Source of the DNA: Planctomycetota bacterium
Lineage (GTDB): Bacteria > Planctomycetota > UBA1135 > UBA2386
Length of the DNA stretch: 64,000 nucleotides
NCBI GenBank assembly: GCA_020638735.1
Contig: JACKHZ010000008.1
Location: forward strand, 186,001-250,000
Direction of reading: 5' to 3'
This document shows positions 44,506 to 52,350 of the stretch, one piece after another (the stretch's first letter is position 1; each line of letters begins with the position of its first letter). The position numbers were made by a program, and so were the translations under genes. The notes under the pieces were generated by a model. The model did not search any database. It had not been told where the DNA came from and saw nothing but the letters and a program-made list of their open reading frames with translations.

Positions 44506-44543
44506 GCGGCCCGACGCACGAGGCAAGGCGTGCGTCGGGCCGC
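44506..44543 (-). terminator. Long perfect hairpin after pilQ
   Basis: A 15-bp perfect stem built on CGGCCCGACGCACG and its complement, with an 8-nt loop, 36 nt after the pilQ stop. It is the strongest hairpin seen in the window and probably ends the pil operon transcript, although no U tract follows. An mRNA-stabilising role is an alternative. Confidence 0.55.
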
Positions 44544-44579
44544 TGCGCTCCGGCGGGCCCGGGGGCCCGACCGTTCGGC

Positions 44580-46436
44580 TCAGCCGCCGAAGATCTGCTT
44601 CATCGACTGGTTCAGCGTCGAACCCGGGTGGTCCTGCAGACGCTCCTTCAGCGCGCGCTGCATCGAGTCGCTGACGTCCTCGGCGTTGCGGATGATCTGC
44701 GGGGTGATGAACACCAGCAGCGTGCTGGTGGTCTCCTGCTTGACCTTGTTCTTGAACAGGTAGCCGAGGATCGGGATGTCGCCGAGCAGCGGCAGCGCCG
44801 TCGTCGACTCCGACTCGGTCTTGCTCTTCAGGCCGCCGAGCACGGCGGTCTGGCCGCTCTTCAGCAGCACGGTCGTCTGCAGCGTGCTGGAGGCGACGCG
44901 CGGCAGCGCGATCTGGCCGGCGCCCGCCGAGGTGCCGCCGCCGACCTCGAAGATGTCGAAGCCGGCCGGCGCGATCGCCGACGAGCCCGTGCCGCTCAGC
45001 GCCGTGCGCTGCGGGATCACCTCGAGGATGACCTTGTCGGTGCCGGGCACGATGTGCGGCGTGGCCAGCAGCTGGAAGCCGATGTTGACCGGCGACTCGT
45101 CACCCTCCTCGAGCGCCAGCAGCAGGCCGCCCGCCTGCCCCTGCTCGACGCGGGCCTGCGCGTAGCGCACCGCCTCGCCGACGAAGATCGTCGCCATCTG
45201 GTTGTCCAGCGTGGTGATCTGCGGCGCCTGCAGGATCGTCGACTGCGCGTCGCGCTTCAGCAGACGCAGCGTCGCCGTCACCTGCTGGAAGTTCAGCGCG
45301 CCGAAGACGACGTCCGGGATGGTCGTCGCGGCCGGCAGGTTGCCGGTGTCGTCGGCGAACGGGCCGGCGCCGCCGCCGGGCGTGTCACCGAGCGGGTTGG
45401 CGATGATGCGGTCGTCCCAGCCGCCGGTGCCGAGGTTGAACGGCAGGCGGGTCGGGATCTGACCGAGGCCGAGGCTGGCCGACCAGCCGTTGCCGCCGGG
45501 CGAGATGCCGACGTCGAGCAGGTCGTCGTTGCTGGTGGTGACGAAGCGCACGTCGAGCTGCACCTGCGACGGCTCGATGTCCAGCATCTCGATGGTGCGC
45601 TGGATCGCGTCCACCACCGGGCGCGTGTCCTTCACCATGATGATGTTGGACTCGGCGATGTACTCGAGCGAGCCGATCTCAGGCGTGACCATGCCCTTCA
45701 GCGTGTCGAGCAGGCTGAAGTTGAGCATGCCGCGCTGCATCTTGGTCTGGTTGCGCAGGTCGCGGATGTACTCCGACGTCACGTACGGCTGGAACACCGA
45801 CGCGGGCCGCACGAAGCGCAGCTGGAAGGCCTGGGTCACCAGGTCCTGCTGGATGTTCGCCGCCGGCACCACGCGCAGGATGCCGAAGTCCTCTTCGACG
45901 ACGACGAAGCCGAGGGTCTTGACCGCCGCGTCGAGCGCGTCGCGCCACGGGATGTTCTTCAGGCGCACGGTGATCGTGCCCTTGACCTCGGGCGCGACCA
46001 CGATGTTGGCGCCGGAGATCTTGGCGATCGTGTCGATGACCTTCTGGATGTCGGTGTTCTCGAAGGCGAAGTAGACGCGCGGCGGCTTCTCGATCTTGAG
46101 CACGCCGCCGTCACCCTCGGTGACGACGCAGTCGGCCTGCTCGGCCACCAGGGTCAGCGCCTGACGCCAATGCACGTCCTGCAGGTCGATCGTCACGGAG
46201 GCCTCGATCCCGGGCTCCATGATGATGTTCGAGCTGGTCTTGCGCCGGATGCTGTCGATCACGTCGCGGAGGTCGCGGTCCTTGAGCCGCAGCGTCAACC
46301 GGCTGGCCCGGTCCCCGCTCGCCTGCGAACTCACGCCTTCCTGACCACCCTGGGTCGCCTGGTCGTCCTGCGCCGGCAGCGCGGCCACGGCCAGCGCCAA
46401 CGCCACGCCACCGAACACGTACTTGAGTGCCTGCAT
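44580..46436 (-). CDS. pilQ: Type IV pilus secretin PilQ
   Basis: A 618-aa outer-membrane secretin through which pili pass. A signal peptide (ends near LPAQ) is followed by secretin N-domains: LTLRLKDRDLRDVIDSIRRK, then VYFAFENTDIQKVIDTIAKI. The C-terminal secretin gate is recognisable by PQITTLDNQMATIFVGEAVR and VLGGLKSKTESESTTALPLLGDIPILGYLF, shown as PLLGDIPILGYLFKN. AAGGAT precedes the ATG. It closes the pilM-pilN-pilO/P-pilQ order on the minus strand; the AMIN domains found in proteobacterial PilQ are not seen. GspD is a less likely alternative in this context. Confidence 0.93.
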   Translation of the reverse strand: MQALKYVFGGVALALAVAALPAQDDQATQGGQEGVSSQASGDRASRLTLRLKDRDLRDVIDSIRRKTSSNIIMEPGIEASVTIDLQDVHWRQALTLVAEQADCVVTEGDGGVLKIEKPPRVYFAFENTDIQKVIDTIAKISGANIVVAPEVKGTITVRLKNIPWRDALDAAVKTLGFVVVEEDFGILRVVPAANIQQDLVTQAFQLRFVRPASVFQPYVTSEYIRDLRNQTKMQRGMLNFSLLDTLKGMVTPEIGSLEYIAESNIIMVKDTRPVVDAIQRTIEMLDIEPSQVQLDVRFVTTSNDDLLDVGISPGGNGWSASLGLGQIPTRLPFNLGTGGWDDRIIANPLGDTPGGGAGPFADDTGNLPAATTIPDVVFGALNFQQVTATLRLLKRDAQSTILQAPQITTLDNQMATIFVGEAVRYAQARVEQGQAGGLLLALEEGDESPVNIGFQLLATPHIVPGTDKVILEVIPQRTALSGTGSSAIAPAGFDIFEVGGGTSAGAGQIALPRVASSTLQTTVLLKSGQTAVLGGLKSKTESESTTALPLLGDIPILGYLFKNKVKQETTSTLLVFITPQIIRNAEDVSDSMQRALKERLQDHPGSTLNQSMKQIFGG

Positions 46437-46577
46437 CTTCGATCCTTCCCCTTTGCCAGGGGGCTTGCCTTTGATTCGCCGTCTTCCCGGCGGCGCCGAT
46501 CCGGGCGCGCACCGAGACCCTCCTACATCGAACGGTCGCAGGCTCCGGCTTGAGTCGTCCCGCCGGAGCCGCGCCCG

Positions 46578-47999
46578 TCACATCGTGCGCACGAGCGTGA
46601 GCCCGCGGAACACGAACCAGACCTGCTCTTCCTCGACCGCCTTCACCAGCAGCTCGTCGCTGACGAAGTCGCCCTCCTCGAACACCTCGCCGTTGAGCAG
46701 CACGCCGGAGCGGCCGATCTCGTTGACGATGACGCCCTGCAGGCGCAGGTCGAGTCCCTTGAAGTCGAGCGCGGTGGTCGCCTTGACCATCCACGAACGC
46801 GCCTGCACCGCGAGGTCGTAGCGCTCGTCACCGGTGGGCACCTGCACGCGCTCGGCGACCGCTTCGAAGCGCTCGCGCGCCTGCTCGAGCATGCCGCCGT
46901 TGCAGTCCGACTCCAGGTCGCTGACCAGCTGCGCGAGGTCGGCGGCCGGCAGGTACGGGTCCTGCCGCTGCTCGTCGACCGGCTGGTTGTCGAGCTGCTG
47001 CTGCAGCTGATCCAGCGGGCCGATCACCTCGTTCGCCCAGCGCAGCTTGACCGGACCGTAGCTCAGGCGGGCGCCGTCCCCTTCGATGCCGGCGAGCATG
47101 GTCGCCAGCTCGGCGCGGAAGCGCTTGTCGAGCGTGTACTGCTCGAACATCGTCGCCTCGCCGCTGCGGATGTGCTTCAGCATCTCCGCGAGCTGCTTCA
47201 ACTCGTCGACGTACTTGTCGAGGATCGCGCGCTGGTCCGCCTGCGACAGGCCGTCGAGGCGCAGGTCGCCGCCGCGCTCGCGCGGGTCGACCAGGATGTC
47301 GCGGCGCCCCTGCACACCCTTGTGCTCGTAGCGGTCGATCCGGATCGCCTGCATGCGGTTCCAGATCTCCTCGCGCAGCTCTTCCTTGCGGTCGGCGTAG
47401 TGCGGGATCGTGACTTCCTTCGCACCGCCGGCCTTGTTGTAGGTGTAGGTCTGCATCGTCAGCTTGACCGTGTGCACCGCGTCGCCGTCGCGCTGCTGCT
47501 CACCGCCGCGCTGGCCGCCCGGCACGATGCTGAAGTCGGTGATGCTGACGAAGCGCTCGTAGTTCTCGATCAGGTTGATGAACTTCAGCGCCTGCCACAG
47601 CGTGGCCGTCATGTCGTAGGTGAACTCGATCGGCGTGAAGTTGCCCTTGGTCTTGCCAGGGCGAACGTTCTTGTTGGTCAGCCCGGTGCTGAGGATGCCG
47701 GTCTGCCGCTCGAACTTGTTCAGCGTGCGCGTGAACTCCGTCAGCTCCTTGTTGTCGGGCAGGATCTTGACGTACTCGTCGAGGTTCTCCCGCAGGATGA
47801 TGACGTCCTTCTCGAGGTTGGGGATCTTGGCGATCTTGGCGTCGGCAGCCGCCACCGCCTGCTCCTGCGTCGCGATCTGCGCCGCGACCTCGTCGATCAG
47901 ACCCTGCGTGTAGTAGACACCGCCCGCAGCCGCGGCGCAGAGCACGCCGGCGCCGCCGCAGATGGTCATCAGCAACTTCTTCTGGGACCAGTTGGACAT
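46578..47999 (-). CDS. pilO: Pilus alignment protein, PilO with PilP-like C-terminal domain
   Basis: A 473-aa protein, over twice the usual PilO length (~200 aa). The N-terminus has one membrane helix (residues 10-30), a coiled coil (IATQEQAVAAADAKIAKIPN) and a PilO-type ferredoxin-like region with FERQTGILSTGL and LWQALKFINLIENYERFVSI. A ~180-aa hydrophilic helical section follows. The last ~60 residues (LRLQGVIVNEIGRSGVLLNG, then VFEEGDFV and VWFVFRGLTLVR) resemble the homology region of PilP/GspC that binds secretin. No separate pilP exists here, so fusion of PilO and PilP is the likely reading. It lies 11 bp after pilN. Confidence 0.8.
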   Translation of the reverse strand: MSNWSQKKLLMTICGGAGVLCAAAAGGVYYTQGLIDEVAAQIATQEQAVAAADAKIAKIPNLEKDVIILRENLDEYVKILPDNKELTEFTRTLNKFERQTGILSTGLTNKNVRPGKTKGNFTPIEFTYDMTATLWQALKFINLIENYERFVSITDFSIVPGGQRGGEQQRDGDAVHTVKLTMQTYTYNKAGGAKEVTIPHYADRKEELREEIWNRMQAIRIDRYEHKGVQGRRDILVDPRERGGDLRLDGLSQADQRAILDKYVDELKQLAEMLKHIRSGEATMFEQYTLDKRFRAELATMLAGIEGDGARLSYGPVKLRWANEVIGPLDQLQQQLDNQPVDEQRQDPYLPAADLAQLVSDLESDCNGGMLEQARERFEAVAERVQVPTGDERYDLAVQARSWMVKATTALDFKGLDLRLQGVIVNEIGRSGVLLNGEVFEEGDFVSDELLVKAVEEEQVWFVFRGLTLVRTM

Positions 48000-48010
48000 G
48001 GCTCAGCTCC

Positions 48011-48628
48011 TCACTTCTTGGGCGCCGCGGACGGGTTGAACTGCAGCTCGAGCGGGAACTTCAGGAACGCCGGCGGGATGCGCGTCGCGTCGTATTCGAG
48101 CGTCCACTGCGGGTCCGTCTTGAGGCTCACGTCCGCGAAGAAGGCTGCCGCCTCGATGTCCTCGTGGAAGTTCGCGAGGCGCGACTTGTCGGCGTCCTGC
48201 ACGTTGCCGGGGATCGTCACCTTGGCGCCCTTCTTCGGGTCGCCCTTGACGGTCACGCTGTCGAGCCAGGCGAGGTGCCGCTCGGTGTCGCCGTTGTTGT
48301 TGACGACGTCGATCAGCTCGTCGAGGAACTTCGACCAGACGCGCCGCGAGTTGCCGATCTCCTGGATCGTCTGCACGCGCTGCGAGTAGTCCTTGCGGTT
48401 GGTCTCGAGGTCGTCGTGGTACTTCACCTTCGGCTGCCGCTGCGACAGCTTGGCCTCGACGCTCTGCAGCTGGTCCTCCGCGGCCGCGAGATCACCGAAG
48501 TAGACGAGACCGAACCAGCCGACGGCGGCGCTGACCGCCAGCGCCGCGCCGAACGCGGCCGCGAGCACGCGCGGCGGCAGACGATTGCCACGGCGCAGGT
48601 CGGCAGGAAGCAGATTGATGCGGATCAT
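48011..48628 (-). CDS. pilN: Type IV pilus assembly protein PilN
   Basis: A 205-aa inner-membrane protein that pairs with PilO and binds PilM through its cytoplasmic N-terminus. MIRINLLP is the conserved PilM-binding motif; one membrane helix (~23-45) is followed by a periplasmic coiled coil and a ferredoxin-like fold. The C-terminus continues with an extra beta segment (YDATRIPPAFLKFPLELQF). Lies 13 bp after pilM. Confidence 0.9.
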   Translation of the reverse strand: MIRINLLPADLRRGNRLPPRVLAAAFGAALAVSAAVGWFGLVYFGDLAAAEDQLQSVEAKLSQRQPKVKYHDDLETNRKDYSQRVQTIQEIGNSRRVWSKFLDELIDVVNNNGDTERHLAWLDSVTVKGDPKKGAKVTIPGNVQDADKSRLANFHEDIEAAAFFADVSLKTDPQWTLEYDATRIPPAFLKFPLELQFNPSAAPKK

Positions 48629-48641
48629 GTTCGGGTTCTCC

Positions 48642-49667
48642 TCAGGATGCGGCGGCCAGGCCGATGGCGACGGCCAGCTGCGGCGCCAGCTGGTTGAGCG
48701 CTTCGACGTCGACGTTGTCGGCCTTGACCTTCAGGCCCTCGATCGGGTTCCAGGTCTTGGTGCGCTTCTCGAAGATCTTCTCGAAGCTCTCCTCGAGGCT
48801 CGGCAGCAGCGCGGTGCCGCCGGTCAGCCAGACCTCCTGCACCTCGCCGTCGAACTGGTTCTCGAAGAAGTCGAACGACAGGTTGATCTCGTTGCCGAGG
48901 TCCTCGAGCGTCTGCGCGACTGCCTCGAGCACGATGCCGAGCTGGTCGCCGGAGTCGCGCTTCATCTCCTCGGCCTGCTGCGGTTCGACGCCGAGACGAC
49001 GCGCGATCGCGTTGGTCAGGTCGTGCCCGCCGATCGGCACCTCACGCGCGAAGCACGTCAGGTTGTCGCGCAGGATGTTGATGCTGGCCTTGGTCGCGCC
49101 GATGTCCACCAGCGCCACGGTGCGGCCGGGCTCCTGGATGCCGGGGTTGACCAGGTCGCCGAGCTCCCAGGCGTTGCCGAGCGCGAAGCCGTCGACGCCG
49201 ACCGCGACCGGCTGCAGGCCCAGCTCGGTGAGCATCATGCTGTGGTCGGCGACCACGGCCTTCTTGGCGGCGACCAGCAGCACCTTCATCTCGCCGCCCT
49301 TGCCGGCATCCGGCGCGGGCCCCGACAGCTTCTGCGCATCGAGCTCGACGTCGTCGACGTCGAACGGGATGTACTTGTCCGCCTCGAGACGCACGGCCTG
49401 GAGCATCTTGTCCTCACCCATCTCCGGCATGGAGATGTAGCGGAACACGACGTTCTTGCCGCTGACGGCGGTGGCGACGCGCTTGGTGCGGAACTTCGCC
49501 GCCTGCATCAGCTCGGCGATCGCGTCCTGCCGCGCGGCCTCGGTATGGACGTCGATCTGGGCGTAGCCGGTGATGACGTTGTCGTATTTGTCGCGAGTCA
49601 GTTCGACGGCCTTGATGCAACTCGTGCCGATGTCGAGACCGACGATGCTCTTGCGCTGCTTCAGCAT
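48642..49667 (-). CDS. pilM: Type IV pilus assembly protein PilM
   Basis: A 341-aa cytoplasmic actin-like ATPase of the pilus alignment complex. KSIVGLDIGTSCIKAVEL is the phosphate-1 loop; VALVDIGATKASINIL is the phosphate-2 loop; VWLTGGTALLPSLEESF is the adenosine motif. The ATG at 49667 with AAGGAG upstream was chosen; a longer in-frame reading adds 39 unrelated residues. Starts the pilMNOQ group, about 200 bp after ptsH. Confidence 0.94.
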   Translation of the reverse strand: MLKQRKSIVGLDIGTSCIKAVELTRDKYDNVITGYAQIDVHTEAARQDAIAELMQAAKFRTKRVATAVSGKNVVFRYISMPEMGEDKMLQAVRLEADKYIPFDVDDVELDAQKLSGPAPDAGKGGEMKVLLVAAKKAVVADHSMMLTELGLQPVAVGVDGFALGNAWELGDLVNPGIQEPGRTVALVDIGATKASINILRDNLTCFAREVPIGGHDLTNAIARRLGVEPQQAEEMKRDSGDQLGIVLEAVAQTLEDLGNEINLSFDFFENQFDGEVQEVWLTGGTALLPSLEESFEKIFEKRTKTWNPIEGLKVKADNVDVEALNQLAPQLAVAIGLAAAS

Positions 49668-49867
49668 GTACCCGGCGCTCCTTCCACGTGGAGATGGTCC
49701 AGTGGAAGCGGGTATCGGTCGCCGCGGGCGTGGGGATTGAGCCCGAGAGTCGCCCAGATCCAGGTGCAGGACTTCGCGCGCCACGGTGCCGGCGTCGGCG
49801 AGGGCGAAGCGCCGGTCCCGCCGGGGTCACGGCGCCGGGCCCTCGGGCCGGGCGCGTCGCGCCGCGG

Positions 49868-50170
49868 CTACTCCTCGCCGAAGTTGGCGGCGACCAGCTC
49901 GGCCAGCGCGCGCAGCAGCGAGTCGGCGTCGGGGCCAGTCGCCTCGAGCTCGAGTTCGACGCCCTTCTCGGCGGCGAGCATCATCATGCCCATGATCGAC
50001 TTGCCGTCGACGCGCTCGTCGTTGTCGGTGCGGCCGACGCGCAGCTGGCTGGCGTAGGAGTTGGCGGTCTGGACGAACAGGTGCGCCGGCCGCGCGTGCA
50101 GGCCGTGGCGGTTCTCGAGCGTGACGCGCAGCACCCGGCGGTCACCGCCGGCATCTGGGGAAGCAGTCAC
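49868..50170 (-). CDS. ptsH: Phosphocarrier protein HPr
   Basis: A 100-aa PTS phosphocarrier. The phosphorylated His25 is in ENRHGLHARPAH, and Ser58 in GKSIMGMMML matches the regulatory serine used by HPr kinase. The start is GTG with AAGGAG seven bases upstream, 4 bp after ptsN. Neither enzyme I nor HPr kinase nor a sugar-specific EII is nearby, so with EIIA-Ntr it probably forms a regulatory PTS rather than a sugar uptake system (inference). Confidence 0.93.
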   Translation of the reverse strand: MTASPDAGGDRRVLRVTLENRHGLHARPAHLFVQTANSYASQLRVGRTDNDERVDGKSIMGMMMLAAEKGVELELEATGPDADSLLRALAELVAANFGEE

Positions 50171-50174
50171 CGCA

Positions 50175-50639
50175 TCACTCCTTGCCGCTCATCTCGAGCA
50201 GCAGGTCGCGCATCGCGGCGTCACCGTCCGCGTCGAGCAGGAACCGGCGGAAGTCGGCGTTGCGCGCCAGGCCGGCGATCCAGCGCAGACACTGAAGGTG
50301 CTGTTCGGGCTCGTCGGCCGGCGAGATCAGCAGGAACATGACGTGCACCGGACGGCCGTCGATGGCCTGCCACTCGAGTCCCCCATGGCTGCGCGCCAGG
50401 ACCAGGGTGGTGCGCTCGACGACGTCGCCTTTGACGTGTGGCACGGCGACGCTGTTGCCCAGCCCGGTGCTGCCGATGGCCTCGCGCTCCGCGAGGCGCT
50501 TGCCGAGCGCCTTGGCGCTGGCGGCGGGGAACGCGCCGGAATGCTCGGCTGCGGCCAGCAGCTCGCGCAGCGCCGCGTCCTTCGTCTTGGCTTCGATCTC
50601 TGCGATCAGGGCGGCCGCTTGGACCAGGTTGCGAATCAT
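50175..50639 (-). CDS. ptsN: PTS EIIA-type nitrogen regulatory protein
   Basis: A 154-aa EIIA-2 domain protein. The active His68 lies in NSVAVPHVKGDVVE; HVMFLLISPADEPEQHLQCL is conserved. The gene order hpf-ptsN-ptsH recalls the rpoN-linked nitrogen PTS of proteobacteria, though rpoN is absent here. The ATG giving MIRNLVQAA was chosen over an ATG 36 bp upstream. The gap of 285 bp to hpf shows no clear element. Confidence 0.88.
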   Translation of the reverse strand: MIRNLVQAAALIAEIEAKTKDAALRELLAAAEHSGAFPAASAKALGKRLAEREAIGSTGLGNSVAVPHVKGDVVERTTLVLARSHGGLEWQAIDGRPVHVMFLLISPADEPEQHLQCLRWIAGLARNADFRRFLLDADGDAAMRDLLLEMSGKE

Positions 50640-50924
50640 GGCTTGCTTCCGGCCTCTCGGACGCTGGCAGGACACCGGCGACGCTGCACCACCGGCCTGG
50701 GCCGGGGAGGATGCGGCGGCCGCCGCGTCGCCGTCCGCCAGCTCGAGCCGACGCCGGGCGGCGCCTCGGGCTCGCGAACAGGGCGAGCAGTGTGCGGAAA
50801 GCCCCGGGCCGGCGCAATGGTCCTGCGACTCCGACGATGGGGAGCGCGGAATCCCCTTACGCGTCAGGGCTTGCGTGCGCCGCCGCGCGGAGGCTGCGGG
50901 CGATCCCGCCCCGGCGACCGACGC

Positions 50925-51338
50925 TCAGGTGTCGAGGTCCTTGCGGACCGCGTCCTCGAACGTCTCCTCGTCGCCGCGCGGCGCGAGCTCGTCGGCGGCC
51001 CGGGCCCGCGCCTCCTTGGCGTCCGGGACCTTGTGGTCGGTGCGCTTCTCCTTCTGCTTGCGGAGCTGCACCTCCATCTTGTCCACCAGGATGTCGATCG
51101 TCGCCGAGAAGCTCTCGCCGCGGTCCTTGGCGACCAACGGCGCGCCTCGCTTCAGGTGCACGATCAGCTCGACCTCGGGATTCTCGTGCGCGGTCTCGGC
51201 GACCACCTCGACGCGCTGCAGCGCGTCCTCGAAGCGCCCGAGCCGGGCCAGCTTCTTGGTCGCGTGCTCCTGCATGCGCTCGGTGATGTGGTCCTTGCGG
51301 CCCTTGAACTCGATCGGGACGTGCGATTCTTCGGTCAT
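50925..51338 (-). CDS. hpf: Ribosome hibernation promoting factor
   Basis: A 137-aa S30AE protein that binds the 30S subunit of resting ribosomes. The beta-alpha-beta-beta-beta-alpha domain fills residues 1-105 (VPIEFKGRKDHITERMQEHA, then ATIDILVDKMEVQLRKQKEK). About 30 acidic residues follow, but not the long C-terminal dimerisation domain, so it is a short-type HPF/YfiA. Lies between murB and ptsN. Confidence 0.92.
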   Translation of the reverse strand: MTEESHVPIEFKGRKDHITERMQEHATKKLARLGRFEDALQRVEVVAETAHENPEVELIVHLKRGAPLVAKDRGESFSATIDILVDKMEVQLRKQKEKRTDHKVPDAKEARARAADELAPRGDEETFEDAVRKDLDT

Positions 51339-51398
51339 GCGGTCAACCTTGTGGGGTCTGTCTATCGACCGCCAGCAGAACGCCGACGGGCGTCCGGA

Positions 51399-52304
51399 TC
51401 AAGAACGTCCGAAGTCGAGGCAGCCCGGCGGCAGCTCCGGATCGTCGAAACCCCAGAACTTGACCTCCGGCTCGAGCGCGACCCCGAACCGGGCGCGCAC
51501 GCGATCGCGCACCTCCCGCAGCAGCGCGCGGAACTCGGCGGCGGAGCCGGTGTCGTCGTTCACGAGGTAGTTGGCGTGACGGGCCGACACGCTCAGACCT
51601 CCGCGCTGCAAGGTCTTGCAGCCAGCGGCCTCGATCAGACGACCGGCCTTGTCGCCCGGCGGGTTGCGGAACACGCAGCCGACGCTGCGCTGGCTGACCG
51701 GCTGGGTGGCGTTGCGCGCCTTCAGCGAGGCCGAGAAGCGGGCGAAGATCGCCGCGGGGTCGTCGGGTGTCAGCTCGAAGGTCGCCTGCACGACCACCGC
51801 CGCACCGAGCCCGCCGTCGCGGTACCGCGGCGTCAGCTGGTCCTTGCCGCGCTCGGCCAGGCGGCCGTCGTTCTCGACCACCGTCACCGACACGAGCCGG
51901 TCGAAGGTCTCGCCGTCGCGGGTGCCGGCGTTCATCGCCACCGCGCCGCCGACCTGCGCCGGGATGCCGGTCAACACCTCGAGGCCGGCGAGGCCGGCCT
52001 CCTTGGTCGCGCGCAGCAGGCTCGGCAGCGACACGCCGGCGCCGACGGTGACGCGGTGCTGTTCGCGCGCGATGCGGCCGAGGCTGCCGAGCTGCATGAC
52101 GACACCGCGCAAGCCGGCGTCGGCGATCACGACGTTGCTGCCGCCGCCGAGCAGGTAGAGCGGCAGCCCGAGCTCGCGACAGGTCGCGACCACCAGGGCG
52201 ACGTCCTCTTCGCCGGACGGCTCGACGAACCAGTCCGCCGGCCCGCCGATGCGCAGGTGGGTCAGCGGCGCGAGCGGCACGTGCTCGCGCACCGCGCCAC
52301 GCAT
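51399..52304 (-). CDS. murB: UDP-N-acetylenolpyruvoylglucosamine reductase MurB
   Basis: Reduces UDP-GlcNAc-enolpyruvate to UDP-MurNAc, with FAD and NADPH; 301 aa. FAD-binding LLGGGSNVVIADAGLRGVVM, GIPAQVGGAVAMNAGT and the catalytic Ser in SVGCVFRNPPG are present; the C-terminal Glu is in LEPEVKFWGF. The layout fits type II MurB, without the type I insertion. Start is uncertain: the ATG at 52304 gives LAPLTHLRIGG at a normal distance, but a GTG at 52325 or a TTG overlapping the murC stop is possible. Last cell-wall gene of the cluster; ddl, ftsQ, ftsA and ftsZ do not follow. Confidence 0.93.
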   Translation of the reverse strand: MRGAVREHVPLAPLTHLRIGGPADWFVEPSGEEDVALVVATCRELGLPLYLLGGGSNVVIADAGLRGVVMQLGSLGRIAREQHRVTVGAGVSLPSLLRATKEAGLAGLEVLTGIPAQVGGAVAMNAGTRDGETFDRLVSVTVVENDGRLAERGKDQLTPRYRDGGLGAAVVVQATFELTPDDPAAIFARFSASLKARNATQPVSQRSVGCVFRNPPGDKAGRLIEAAGCKTLQRGGLSVSARHANYLVNDDTGSAAEFRALLREVRDRVRARFGVALEPEVKFWGFDDPELPPGCLDFGRS

Positions 52305-52350
52305 GCCGGACAGCGCCTCGCGCACGCCGCGGCCGAGCGCGGTGGAGCCG

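Larger units (their letters stand above)
44101..44579. other. Non-coding gap between pilQ and RNase E/G gene
   Basis: This 479-bp stretch has no convincing gene in either strand. It contains three perfect inverted repeats (44123-44143, 44406-44425 and 44506-44543). No strong -35/-10 pair was found, though the promoter of the RNase gene is expected here. Confidence 0.6.

Noticed and set aside
51339..51398. A terminator between murB and hpf
   Set aside because: No stable stem was found; the genes may be co-transcribed.
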